Origin: Hyphomicrobium denitrificans 1NES1
GTDB lineage: Bacteria > Pseudomonadota > Alphaproteobacteria > Rhizobiales > Hyphomicrobiaceae
Direction of reading: 5' to 3'
DNA length: 64,000 nucleotides
Assembly (NCBI RefSeq): GCF_000230975.2
Contig: NC_021172.1
Span: 248,001-312,000 of the forward strand
Shown here: positions 27,157-35,443 of the stretch, piece after piece
How positions within the stretch are numbered: the stretch's first letter is position 1
Layout: each line of letters begins with the position of its first letter
The notes under the pieces: generated by a model
Told to the model about the DNA's origin: nothing
Seen by the model: the letters and a program-made list of their open reading frames with translations, nothing else
Databases searched by the model: none
Program-made: the position numbers and the translations under genes

Positions 27157-29166
27157 TCAGCCGTGCGGGCGGGTCAGCCTGTCCCTGAGCGAGCGCAACG
27201 AGCCTACCGTTCCGATCGGTTCGGATGGGCCACGAGACGGCGCTGGCGACATCGTCGGCTGGGCGGTTCGCTCGCTCATCATCGGAGCCGGGCCTCCGCT
27301 TCGCACGCTCTGGCTTGCCGTTTGCACAAGCGAGGACGGCGTGGCCTCCCGGCGCGAAACGGGATAGCCATTGCCCGGGGGCGCCGGTGGGACGGTGTTT
27401 CCCCGTGTGGCGGCAACTTCACGTCTTGGCTCGCTCTGCGGAGGGGCGGCAGCCACGGGAACAGGGTTGAGGCTCAGCGCATCCGCCATCATGGACATGT
27501 TATACGAGTTGTCCCCTGTCGCGGTGCCGGACAAGCGCCAGCGCTCGACGATGTGTTCGAGGAAGCCATCGTCGCCAAGTGACTTCTGCCACATTTCGGA
27601 GAAGCGTGCGGTCGAAGACCGGGGCAGAGCGTGTGGCGGCAGCTCGTCGAACTTGATGCGAACCGGAAGCGCCATGCCATCGCCGAATGCAATCGCCTCC
27701 CGCTGACCGAGCGACGGGAGGAATTCAAGAAGGCCGGCACCGGTATCGGCAACCGCCGAGGCGACGATCTCCTGGTCGCGATCGTTCGACATTCGGAGCG
27801 CGAAGACGGTGTTGCACTGAGACAGGATGGTCGGGTCGATTTCGGCGGGACGCTGCGTGACGATGCACAACGAGGCGCCGTATTTGCGGCCTTCCTTGGC
27901 GATCTTCGCGATGGCGCGCTTGCAAGGCTCGAAGCCGAGGGCACTGTTCACGGGGACGTAGCGATGCGCTTCCTCGCAGATGAGCGTCACCGGGACCTGG
28001 CCTTCGCTCCAGAGCGCGAAATCGAACGTCAGCCTGCACACCACGGATACGACAACGTTGACGATCTCGGATGGAATGCCAGTGAGTTCCAGAATCGTGA
28101 TCGGCTTGTTGTTGACCGGGACGCGGAATATGCGGCTCAGAATCTGGGTCATGCTGTCGTAAACGGTCAGCGAGCCGAACATGAAGGAATAGCGCACATC
28201 CCTCGAAACCATTTCGATGCGGTTCTTCAGATTGCGGTAGGGCGTCAGATCTCTTTTGTTCTCCAGCCTGCCCATGCGCTCGTCGATGAGGGCAACGAGC
28301 TCGGATATGCGATAGGGAACCGGCGTATCGACGGTAAAGCGGCCATTGTCGGAGGTGCGGCGCGGCTTTGTGCCTTCTCCGGCACGGCTACTGGCGTAGC
28401 GGCTTTTCGCGATCGGGATCAGATCCTGGAGGACATCGGTTTCGGTCTTGCGTTCGCCATCCCCGACGAGCACCTCGACGATTTCCTCGAACGTCAGGAG
28501 CCAGTACGGCAAGTGCATGTTACGTGGCGAGATGACCTCCGCCCATTCGGTGAAGGCCGTCGCGTATTCGTTGTGCGGATCGAGCAGGACGATGTGGGCA
28601 GCAGGATTCTTTTCCAGAATCGACCGCAGTATCAGAGCTGTGGTGCACGATTTGCCCGTGCCCGTGGTGCCGAGGATCGCGAAGTGCTTGCCGAGCAATT
28701 CGTCGACGCGCACCATGGCCGGGATTGAACTATCCTGCCGGATGCAGCCGACGCGGATCGTCTCGCCAGCGTCGCCGCAGAAGGCGCATTGGAGCTCGGA
28801 TTTCGATGCGAGGCGGGCGCGGTCGCCGAGCGCCGGATAGTTCGTCACGCCGCGATTGAATTTCGACGGCTTACCGTCCTTGGATTTGATCAGCTCGCCG
28901 ACAAGGCCGATTTCGGCGATCCAAACTTCGCCGTCGCCTTCGCGCTGCGAGGGTACCGGGACGCTCAGCGCGGAGACGATCGCCAAGACGAGCGCGCTCG
29001 ATGTGTCGATGGCGATCAGCGTGCCCATGTCGGGCCCATCATTGAGAGCGCGGGAACGCGGGTCTATTCCGCCATCCAGCAATACGATCGCCTTCGATCC
29101 GTTGACCGAGACGATGCGGCCGATGGATGCGTCGGGGGGCCGGCCCTTTTCGTTTTGGCTGTTCAT
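27157..29166 (-). CDS. HerA-like DNA-translocating ATPase (DUF87)
   Basis: Hexameric FtsK-HerA superfamily ATPase, 669 residues from the ATG at 29166. An N-terminal HAS-barrel-like region (IGRIVSVNGSKAIVLLD) precedes Walker A at GTTGTGKSCTTALIL. Walker B is LICEEAHRYVP, and the helicase-type motifs SLCIVTQRPAEIDPTILSQC and FALRMSNDRDQEIVAS follow. The C-terminal 110 residues are disordered, proline/alanine-rich. A CxxC pair (LQCAFCGDAG) sits before Walker A. An upstream ATG at 29214 would overlap the histidine kinase end. HerA usually works with the NurA nuclease in end processing, or with other nucleases in phage defence, but no such partner is adjacent here. Confidence 0.85.
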   Translation of the reverse strand: MNSQNEKGRPPDASIGRIVSVNGSKAIVLLDGGIDPRSRALNDGPDMGTLIAIDTSSALVLAIVSALSVPVPSQREGDGEVWIAEIGLVGELIKSKDGKPSKFNRGVTNYPALGDRARLASKSELQCAFCGDAGETIRVGCIRQDSSIPAMVRVDELLGKHFAILGTTGTGKSCTTALILRSILEKNPAAHIVLLDPHNEYATAFTEWAEVISPRNMHLPYWLLTFEEIVEVLVGDGERKTETDVLQDLIPIAKSRYASSRAGEGTKPRRTSDNGRFTVDTPVPYRISELVALIDERMGRLENKRDLTPYRNLKNRIEMVSRDVRYSFMFGSLTVYDSMTQILSRIFRVPVNNKPITILELTGIPSEIVNVVVSVVCRLTFDFALWSEGQVPVTLICEEAHRYVPVNSALGFEPCKRAIAKIAKEGRKYGASLCIVTQRPAEIDPTILSQCNTVFALRMSNDRDQEIVASAVADTGAGLLEFLPSLGQREAIAFGDGMALPVRIKFDELPPHALPRSSTARFSEMWQKSLGDDGFLEHIVERWRLSGTATGDNSYNMSMMADALSLNPVPVAAAPPQSEPRREVAATRGNTVPPAPPGNGYPVSRREATPSSLVQTASQSVRSGGPAPMMSERTAQPTMSPAPSRGPSEPIGTVGSLRSLRDRLTRPHG

Positions 29167-29188
29167 GGGCTGATTTCTTTTTGCACTC

Positions 29189-30073
29189 TCAGGCGGCCGA
29201 ATTTCTGACGCCATACATCGTTGCCGCGGCGGAGGTCGTTACGGCGTCTCGCCCCGGAAACGTGATGACGACTTCCGTGCCTTCATTCTGTTGCGAGGCG
29301 ATGTAAAGCGCTCCGCCGTGCAGCTCGACGAGTGCTTTCGCAATCGGAAGCCCAAGGCCCACGCCTTCGCGCCAGCGCGACCGGCCGCCATCGACCTGGC
29401 CAAATGGTGTCATCGCGACTTCGATTTCATCGGGGCTCATGCCGACGCCGCTATCGCGAATAGCGACGATGACCCCCTGGTCGATCGTGCGCAGCGCTTT
29501 TACGGCAATCGTGCCGTCGACCGGGGTGAACTTGATCGCGTTCGAGAGGATATTGGCAAAGATCTGCTTCAACTTCACGGCGTCGCCACGGATCATCGGA
29601 AGATCGGGGGCGATCACGGCGTCGAAGTCGATCTGGCCCGCTTCCGACTGGTGGCGGAATGCGTCAATGCTGTCGGTGAGGATGCCCTCGATGTTTATCT
29701 CGCGGCTGTCGATGGCGTACTTGCCGCTTTGCAGCTTGGAAATGTCCAGGATGTCATTGATGACGGAAAGCAGGTGGCCTGCCGCATCATTGATCAGCAT
29801 TGCGTATTCGACGATTTCCTTGTCGGGGAGGCGGCGTTCCTGATGCTGCGTCAATAACTTGGAAAAGCCGATCACCGTATTGAGCGGCGTTTTCAGCTCG
29901 TGGCTCATGTTGGCGATGAATTCGGACTTCACCTTGCTCGCGAGCTCGCTCTCGATGCGCGCGGAATGCTCGGCGACGCGCGCCCGATGACGCAAAACGG
30001 CGTCGCTCAGCAGCGACGCGTATTCGGTCATCAGTGAGTTCGTCTTCGGGTTTCCTGCGGAGCCGAAAAGCAT
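29189..30073 (-). CDS. Histidine kinase without a recognisable sensor or membrane domain
   Basis: 294 residues from ATG 30073. After a short helical lead (about 1-48: TEYASLLSDAVLRHRARVAE) comes the HisKA box FIANMSHELKTPLNTVIGFS with phospho-acceptor His58, then a complete HATPase domain: N box (KQIFANILSNAIKF), G1 (VAIRDSGVGMS), F (MTPFGQVDGG), G2 (GVGLGLPIAKALVELHGG). No transmembrane helix is evident from this start; a TTG 36 bases upstream would add a short hydrophobic stretch but is a weaker start. No response regulator is adjacent. It ends 22 bases before the HerA-like gene start, so the two are probably co-transcribed. Confidence 0.85.
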   Translation of the reverse strand: MLFGSAGNPKTNSLMTEYASLLSDAVLRHRARVAEHSARIESELASKVKSEFIANMSHELKTPLNTVIGFSKLLTQHQERRLPDKEIVEYAMLINDAAGHLLSVINDILDISKLQSGKYAIDSREINIEGILTDSIDAFRHQSEAGQIDFDAVIAPDLPMIRGDAVKLKQIFANILSNAIKFTPVDGTIAVKALRTIDQGVIVAIRDSGVGMSPDEIEVAMTPFGQVDGGRSRWREGVGLGLPIAKALVELHGGALYIASQQNEGTEVVITFPGRDAVTTSAAATMYGVRNSAA

Positions 30074-30274
30074 CGTGCAGCCTAACGCGGTGCTGATAAC
30101 AAGCTTCAATCTATGGGCGGGTGCCTAATCCAAGGTTAAGGGATGGTGCATTCACCCTATCCTTGACCGCGCTTGGCATCGAGACAGGTCTCGTCTGGCC
30201 GGCCAATCGGCAATCGAAGTCAATAAAGGGTTTATTGAAAGCAATAATTTGTAAATATTCGAGTGGGAGCACCG

Positions 30275-30997
30275 TCAGCGCATGACGAACTTGAACGGCT
30301 GCGTGAACGCAAGCGGCTTGATGCTGACTTCCGGAGGGATCGGCGGGAAGGGCGCGGCCCGGTCGAGGGCAGCCGTCGCGGCGTCGTCGAGGACCTTCGA
30401 TCCGGAACTTTTCGCGACTTCCTTGGACAGCAATTTTCCATCGACGTCGATCGTGAAGCGTACGATGACCGTGCCGGCTATTGCAGACCGGGGGTTTACC
30501 TTGGCCCGCTGCACGTGATCGTTGACCTGGCCCAGATAGAGACCCAGCATCTTCGCGTTGCCGCCCGATTTCTCTTCGCCCGAACTTTGCTGGGTGACGA
30601 CCGCGATCTGCTCGGGTTGCGACTGCGCCTGAACGGCCTCCGGCGGAGGCGGCTCCTTGATGGGCGGGGGGTCATCCGTCTTGACGACCTCCTGCTCGAC
30701 TGTGCTTTCCTCGGAGGCGATGACGTCGCGAAGCTCGTCGGGCTTGACCTGTTCCGGTGGCGGGGGCGGCGCGGCCTGTACCGGCTTGATTTCTGCCGTC
30801 TCGATCGTCTCCATCGCGTCGCCGAGCTTGGAAATTCCTTCTTCTGCGATCCCTTGCTCGACGAGGACGATGTCGGTGCCCTTTCCCATATCGAGAGCTT
30901 CTGAATTCGCGTCGCGTAGCGCCGGCAACATGGCATAACCGATCGAGCCGTGGATGAGCACGGAAAGCACAACCGCAATCATTCGTAGCCAGGTCAT
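30275..30997 (-). CDS. tonB: TonB-family energy transducer
   Basis: 240 residues. N-terminal membrane anchor (MIAVVLSVLIHGSIGYAML) including the TonB-type Ser/His pair, a long periplasmic proline/glutamate spacer (AAPPPPPEQVKP, DDPPPIKEPPPPEAVQ), and a C-terminal TonB domain (GTVIVRFTIDVDGKLLSKEVAKSSGS...LDRAAPFPPIP). It transmits proton-motive energy from ExbB/ExbD to outer-membrane receptors. Last gene of a four-gene operon with a secreted protein, exbB and exbD. No TonB-dependent receptor lies in the window, so the substrate is unknown. Confidence 0.9.
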   Translation of the reverse strand: MTWLRMIAVVLSVLIHGSIGYAMLPALRDANSEALDMGKGTDIVLVEQGIAEEGISKLGDAMETIETAEIKPVQAAPPPPPEQVKPDELRDVIASEESTVEQEVVKTDDPPPIKEPPPPEAVQAQSQPEQIAVVTQQSSGEEKSGGNAKMLGLYLGQVNDHVQRAKVNPRSAIAGTVIVRFTIDVDGKLLSKEVAKSSGSKVLDDAATAALDRAAPFPPIPPEVSIKPLAFTQPFKFVMR

Positions 30998-31014
30998 TCC
31001 GTCGGCTCGCGATT

Positions 31015-31467
31015 TCAGTTCATTTCGGTTTTTGCCGAAGGCGAGGGCTGCGAAAGGAGCGAGACGCGGGAGAAGCCCGATTCCCCGACCTTTCCGAGCA
31101 GCTCCATCACCTCCCCGTATGCAATCTTCCTGTCAGCGCGGACATACACGACGCCGTCGCCCTCCTGGGACTTGATGTCCATCAGGCGAGAGACGAGCGT
31201 TTGTGCCGTTACTTCTTCGTCACGGATGTAAATTTTGCCGTCGGTCGACAGCGAAACCACCATCGGCTTCTTGATGGCCCCGAGTTTGGAAGCCGACGTT
31301 TTCGGCAGCTCCAGCGGTACGCCCTGCACCATCAGCGGTGCTGCGACCATGAAAATGATCAACAGCACCAACATGACATCGACGAACGGCGTGACATTGA
31401 TTTCGGCAAGCGGCTTGTAGCCGTTGTCGTCATCGCCGGACGAACCGCTTCCGACTGCCATTCCCAT
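31015..31467 (-). CDS. exbD: ExbD/TolR-type biopolymer transport protein
   Basis: 150 residues: cytoplasmic lead, one membrane helix ([24 protein letters not shown]) with the essential aspartate of the [11 protein letters not shown] motif, and a periplasmic domain ([38 protein letters not shown]). Together with ExbB it forms the proton-driven motor for TonB. Its start shares one base with the exbB stop (TGATG), and tonB begins 17 bases after its own stop. Confidence 0.93.
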   Translation of the reverse strand: MGMAVGSGSSGDDDNGYKPLAEINVTPFVDVMLVLLIIFMVAAPLMVQGVPLELPKTSASKLGAIKKPMVVSLSTDGKIYIRDEEVTAQTLVSRLMDIKSQEGDGVVYVRADRKIAYGEVMELLGKVGESGFSRVSLLSQPSPSAKTEMN

Positions 31468-32150
31468 CAGTTCATACCCTCTACGCCGCCCCGCGACAGC
31501 GAGCGCGCAAGACCGACAATGGCAGGCGCAACGCGATCGGCTGCGCGACCGAGTGCAACGGTGATCTGGTTATAAAAAACGACCGCCGGAATTGCGGCTG
31601 CGAGTCCGACGGCGGTTGCAAACAATGCTTCGGCAATACCGGGGGCAACGACAGCGAGGCTCGTGTCCTTCGACTGCGCGATCGCCGTAAACGAGTTCAT
31701 GATGCCCCAGACGGTCCCGAACAGCCCGACGAACGGGGCGGCAGAACCTAGCGTCGCCAGGAACGGCAATCCCTGCTCGATGCTTTTCAACTGTCGTTTC
31801 GTTGCGCTGCGCATAGCGAGTTCGAGGCGATCGCGAACTTCGCCGGTCGAACCATCACGGGCGCCTTCGGTCCATTCGGTGCGTGCTGCATCGATGATGG
31901 CGCGGACGAGGCCGGACGATTTTGCGGCCGGAAGGGTTCCGGTTTGGCCGCTTTTCTCAAGCTGCTTGATCTCGCGATTGACGAGCCAGACGCGGATCAG
32001 CTTCTCGAACGTCATTGCCCAACATACGACCGAAGCAGAGAGAAGGCCGATGATGATGCACTTCACGACGATGTCGGCATGATGGAAAAGTCCGAGTATC
32101 GATAAATCCCGGCCGGCAATTTCTTCTGCCAATAGGTACAAGGCGGTCAC
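31467..32150 (-). CDS. exbB: ExbB/TolQ-type proton channel protein
   Basis: 227 residues with three membrane segments: about 27-47 ([21 protein letters not shown]), about 130-150 ([20 protein letters not shown]) and about 165-190 ([25 protein letters not shown]). The conserved [13 protein letters not shown] and [17 protein letters not shown] motifs identify the family. It pairs with the downstream ExbD. ExbB/ExbD and TolQ/TolR are hard to tell apart; the tonB-type gene rather than tolA/tolB/pal next door favours ExbB. Confidence 0.92.
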   Translation of the reverse strand: MTALYLLAEEIAGRDLSILGLFHHADIVVKCIIIGLLSASVVCWAMTFEKLIRVWLVNREIKQLEKSGQTGTLPAAKSSGLVRAIIDAARTEWTEGARDGSTGEVRDRLELAMRSATKRQLKSIEQGLPFLATLGSAAPFVGLFGTVWGIMNSFTAIAQSKDTSLAVVAPGIAEALFATAVGLAAAIPAVVFYNQITVALGRAADRVAPAIVGLARSLSRGGVEGMN

Positions 32151-32153
32151 CGC

Positions 32154-32609
32154 TTACTTTGAAAGTTGAACTTTTGTGAGTGTCGACGTCGTCAGATTCT
32201 GGAGACAGTTTTCGGCTGGTCCTGTCCCGGTCTTGCATTCGAGCACGTCGTTGACGAGCAGCGACCCGATCTTGTCGCAAGATATCGCATCGATATCGAA
32301 CAGCTTGACCGTCTTCTTTTTCGGATGGAGCGGTCCGAGCTCCAGCGAGAAACGTTTGCCGATGACGCCATCCGTCTGAAACAGCACCAGATCGACCTTG
32401 TAGGACTGATATGACGTGTCCGTCGCATTATTGACGACGAGATAGGCGCGGCAGTTCTTGTCGACGGGATCGAGCTTGTTCAGTTCGATGTGTACGGATG
32501 CTGCTGCGGGCTCGTTCGATTGCGGTTCAGCTCCCGCCATCGGAGCCGCAAGTACCGTTGAAGCCAGGACTGCACACGGCAATAGGACACGCTTCAGAGT
32601 TCCGATCAC
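32154..32609 (-). CDS. Secreted protein of unknown function, first gene of the exbBD-tonB operon
   Basis: 151 residues with a clear Sec-type signal peptide (RVLLPCAVLASTVLAAPMAGA, cleavage near residue 27). The mature part has four cysteines (in KNCRAYLV, ISCDKIG, LECKTGT, AENCLQN), probably two disulfides, and beta-strand-rich sequence (VHIELNKLD, YKVDLVLFQTDG, KRFSLELGPLHPKKKTVKLF). It starts the operon and ends 3 bases before exbB. Similar small secreted proteins precede exbB in related alphaproteobacteria; none has a known function that I can name. A periplasmic helper for the ExbB-ExbD-TonB motor is inference from position. Confidence 0.75.
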   Translation of the reverse strand: MIGTLKRVLLPCAVLASTVLAAPMAGAEPQSNEPAAASVHIELNKLDPVDKNCRAYLVVNNATDTSYQSYKVDLVLFQTDGVIGKRFSLELGPLHPKKKTVKLFDIDAISCDKIGSLLVNDVLECKTGTGPAENCLQNLTTSTLTKVQLSK

Positions 32610-33054
32610 GGTCTAACTTTCTGTTCCGGAAATGGGCATCGTTGCCGAAATGCGTGTAGCGATTTTAGGACGCTGTTGCCAGTATCAAATGCGTAAGAAT
32701 GCGCTCTGTGATGTCGCGGCGCGCACTGTCACGACGATTTGATTTAGAACGATTTTTAGAAGGCCTGGAAGTTGGGCGCGCGATGTCTTTGTGCGCTGCA
32801 TTGCATCGAGAAAAATTCCCGACGCGCGAGCAGTTTTTCCGCATGTGAGTTGCTTCTGTTGCTGATCTACAACCTTGAGCGCGTGCAATTCCTCTATCGC
32901 GGAACTATTCCGATGCTGGAAGAGGAATGAGGAGCGCAAACCCAATGACCTCGTTGCGGGATGGGCGCGCTTAACATTGCTGCTTCATGGGGGCGCTATG
33001 GAGCGATTTCAGTTCGCGGAACCGCGGCCGCGTGGCATCGGCCGACGGGCCGCA
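32610..33054. other. Non-coding region upstream of the exbBD-tonB operon
   Basis: No convincing gene. An 86-codon minus-strand frame (32685-32945) has no ribosome-binding site and unconvincing composition. Two direct copies of TTTAGAA (32743-32749 and 32755-32761), 135-150 bases upstream of the operon start, are half-sites like those of the iron-responsive Irr box, but the expected inverted half is missing. The plus-strand side near 33000 is ordinary sequence behind the stop of the next gene. Confidence 0.5.
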
Positions 33055-34695
33055 TCAGGCCGCATGTGTCCTGAAGGCGGGCACAGGTGCGACGGTCCGC
33101 ATCTCTTCGAGGATTTCGTAGAGACTCATGATCGCCGTATCTTCTCTGTCGGCGATGTCGGTCAATGCGGCTCCGACAATCTTGGGCTGGTGGGCAGCGA
33201 TTTTACCTAAGGCTTGCCTGGCGAGCCGCTTCGGCGTCTTTTGCCAGGCGGTCACGAATACGATGTCGTCGGCCAGTTCGGCGAGGGTGTGTGCATCGCC
33301 GACGGTGAGCAACGGGGGCCCCGACATGACGATGGTGACAAAGTCCCGCTTCAGTGCCGTCATCGAATCGGCGAAGGCCTTCGACCGCAAAATGTCGCGT
33401 ACCGGGAGCGGAATCGGCGTCGGTCCGCAGGCGGGCAGAAAATGAAGTCCCGTTGCGCAATCGCGGAGGATGGCGCTTTCGACCGGCTTGCGATTGACAA
33501 TCTGGTCCAGGAGTCCGGACGAACTTCGGCCTGCGAGCTGCCGCGTCAAACTCCCCATGCGCAAATCAGCGTCGACAAGCAACGGCGAGTGTCCGGCGAC
33601 CGCGTATTGATGCGCGATATTGGAGGCGAGGCATTCAGCGCCTTCTCCTGGAAGCGCCGAGACGACCAGCGTCAAGCGGGACGGAGCACCGCTGCGGCGC
33701 TTTTCGAGTTCGCGACAGGTTTCGCGAACCGCCTCGGCATACTGGCCCCTCGGCTCGGCCAGAACGAACCGGCAGGCGCGCGCGGATGTTGCATCGTGCG
33801 CCGGGATCGTGGGCAGCGATGTCATATGCGGGCATGCAAACGCATGCTCGACGCGTGATGCGCGTGTGGATGTTTTGAATTCCAGCAACAGTGCAAGTCC
33901 GACTGCTGCGACAAGCCCGAGGGCAAAAGCTACTCCGGCGGTGCGCGCGGGCTTTGCTGCCGTTGCCTCGCGCGGTGGCACGGCCGCGGCAACGATGCTG
34001 GGGCCCGGAACTTCGGAGTTCTGTCCAAATTGTGCGAGGAGGGATGCGAAGACGCGTTCGGACTCCGTTATTATGCCGTCGCCGTCGATGTCGTCTTTTA
34101 ACCGTTGCCCCAGCATCGTCGCCGCGGTTTCAGCCGAAGATTTTCCTGCGGCCCAGTCTTTCAGATAGGCGTCCGCAACAGCGTTGGCGATGCGGGCAGA
34201 CTTGACCGGATCGCTCGATGAAATGCGGATGCTGACGAGCAGCGTGTTGCGCAGGCGCGAGACGGAAAGACGCTTCAGGAGAGCAGCCTCGGTGTTCCTC
34301 TCGGGTGTCGCGCCCAATAATCGCGAAAGCCAAGTTGCCGGCCAGTACGATTTGAACTCCGGATCATCGTCAAGATGAAGCGCATCGATGGCGCCGCGGA
34401 TGACGGGTGCGGATTGCAATGCGCTCATCTCGGCTTCGATGGTCTGCTGATGGGGTTCGAGATCGGGGGCGTCCGATATCGTCGATTTCGACCTCTGGCG
34501 CGGATCGATCTGGACGGTGGCGGTAGCTTCGTACCGCTTCGGCAGAGCCAGGACGACGGTCACGGCGCAGAACGCAAGAAGAATGGGAAACGCCGCGATG
34601 GCCTTCATGCGCTTGTAGAGGGCGACGCGGATCAATGCGAAGTCCGACGCCTCGCTGCCCCTTTGCCGTTCAACCTGCCGGTCCTGTTGGTCCAT
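33055..34695 (-). CDS. Wzz-type chain-length / bacterial tyrosine-kinase-like protein with degenerate ATP site
   Basis: 546 residues. Membrane helix 1 at about 33-51, periplasmic Wzz-like region (YEATATVQIDPRQRSK, then helical SSDPVKSARIANAVADAYLKDW), helix 2 at about 254-272, then a cytoplasmic BY-kinase/MinD-like domain. Walker A' (PLLVDADLRMGSLTRQLAGR) is intact. Walker A reads SALPGEGAECLASN, where family members have PGEGK(S/T): the nucleotide-binding lysine is missing. Walker B is also unusual (FVTIVMSGPPLL, without the usual aspartate), and the tail has no tyrosine cluster. A perfect EF-hand-type loop lies in the periplasmic part (Asp202-Glu213). Probably regulates polysaccharide length without kinase activity; no glycosyltransferases are adjacent. 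Confidence 0.82.
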   Translation of the reverse strand: MDQQDRQVERQRGSEASDFALIRVALYKRMKAIAAFPILLAFCAVTVVLALPKRYEATATVQIDPRQRSKSTISDAPDLEPHQQTIEAEMSALQSAPVIRGAIDALHLDDDPEFKSYWPATWLSRLLGATPERNTEAALLKRLSVSRLRNTLLVSIRISSSDPVKSARIANAVADAYLKDWAAGKSSAETAATMLGQRLKDDIDGDGIITESERVFASLLAQFGQNSEVPGPSIVAAAVPPREATAAKPARTAGVAFALGLVAAVGLALLLEFKTSTRASRVEHAFACPHMTSLPTIPAHDATSARACRFVLAEPRGQYAEAVRETCRELEKRRSGAPSRLTLVVSALPGEGAECLASNIAHQYAVAGHSPLLVDADLRMGSLTRQLAGRSSSGLLDQIVNRKPVESAILRDCATGLHFLPACGPTPIPLPVRDILRSKAFADSMTALKRDFVTIVMSGPPLLTVGDAHTLAELADDIVFVTAWQKTPKRLARQALGKIAAHQPKIVGAALTDIADREDTAIMSLYEILEEMRTVAPVPAFRTHAA

Positions 34696-34871
34696 GGGTC
34701 TGCAGCGCCGATCCGGCGCGATCGCGCCATTCGAAAGGCGATGGCTCTCCCCGAGCGATGCGCCGAATGATTCGTGCCATCATTGTCGCGGGCAAAAGTG
34801 AACAGGACGTTTGTGATGATTAACGCCGTCTTAACGAAGTTTTTCGGCGCCGGCCGAGAAGGGAGGCCGTT

Positions 34872-35246
34872 TCAGGGCGACAGTGTCGCGACGCCTGCGT
34901 GGAGATCGTAGGCGCAATGGGCGTTCGACTCTCCGGTGCCCGTCAGGACCAGATGCGGATTGCGGAAGCGCTGCTGCCATAACGGGTTCTGAGTATCCCA
35001 TATGGCGACGTTCACGTCGGAATCGCCGAGGGTGACTTCGGCTGCCGACGCGGCGCTCCAAAGCTCCGAGACGGTTTGCGCGGACGCGACGGGGACCGTC
35101 TTCGCCGTCTGCTTTCGGCAAACCTCGATAGCGCGTTCACGGTAAGCGTCGACGAGGGCTTGTCCCACGACCGAGCGGTACATGCGGTCTTGCGTCCAGA
35201 CCTTGAGGCTGGCGAGCAGCACCAGAATAATGACAACGAAGCGCAT
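34872..35246 (-). CDS. Small membrane-anchored or secreted protein of unknown function
   Basis: 124 residues from ATG 35246, with an N-terminal hydrophobic segment (MRFVVIILVLLASLKVW) that could be an uncleaved anchor or signal peptide. The remainder is mixed and mildly acidic (SAAEVTLGDSDVNVAIWDTQ, then NPLWQQRFRNPHLVLTG), with two cysteines. A 50-codon N-terminal extension is open but arginine/serine-rich and unsupported. I do not recognise the family. It follows the divergent hprA gene's upstream region and precedes, on the same strand, the Wzz-type gene at some distance. Confidence 0.5.
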   Translation of the reverse strand: MRFVVIILVLLASLKVWTQDRMYRSVVGQALVDAYRERAIEVCRKQTAKTVPVASAQTVSELWSAASAAEVTLGDSDVNVAIWDTQNPLWQQRFRNPHLVLTGTGESNAHCAYDLHAGVATLSP

Positions 35247-35443
35247 GGCCCGTGACCGAGACGAGAAAGCGTGAGCCTGGAGCCCTTTCTCCCGGATACA
35301 TTGCGGCAAACGTGATGAAGAAATCGTTGCGGGGCGGGTGTTTGCGGTGCACTGCGCTGGTCTGACGGACTTGTCAGGTCCGCTCCGGTCAGGCACAAGC
35401 GGTGTATGCGACTAAAGTTCGAATGCCGGAGACTGTTCCCCAA

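Noticed and set aside
27157..30073. HerA-like ATPase and kinase as a known phage-defence island
   Set aside because: No nuclease, SIR2, DUF4297 or other known partner nearby, and no mobile-element or integration signature around it; kept only as an open question.
32685..32945. 86-codon minus-strand frame upstream of the exbBD-tonB operon
   Set aside because: No Shine-Dalgarno sequence, unconvincing protein composition, and it occupies the likely promoter region.
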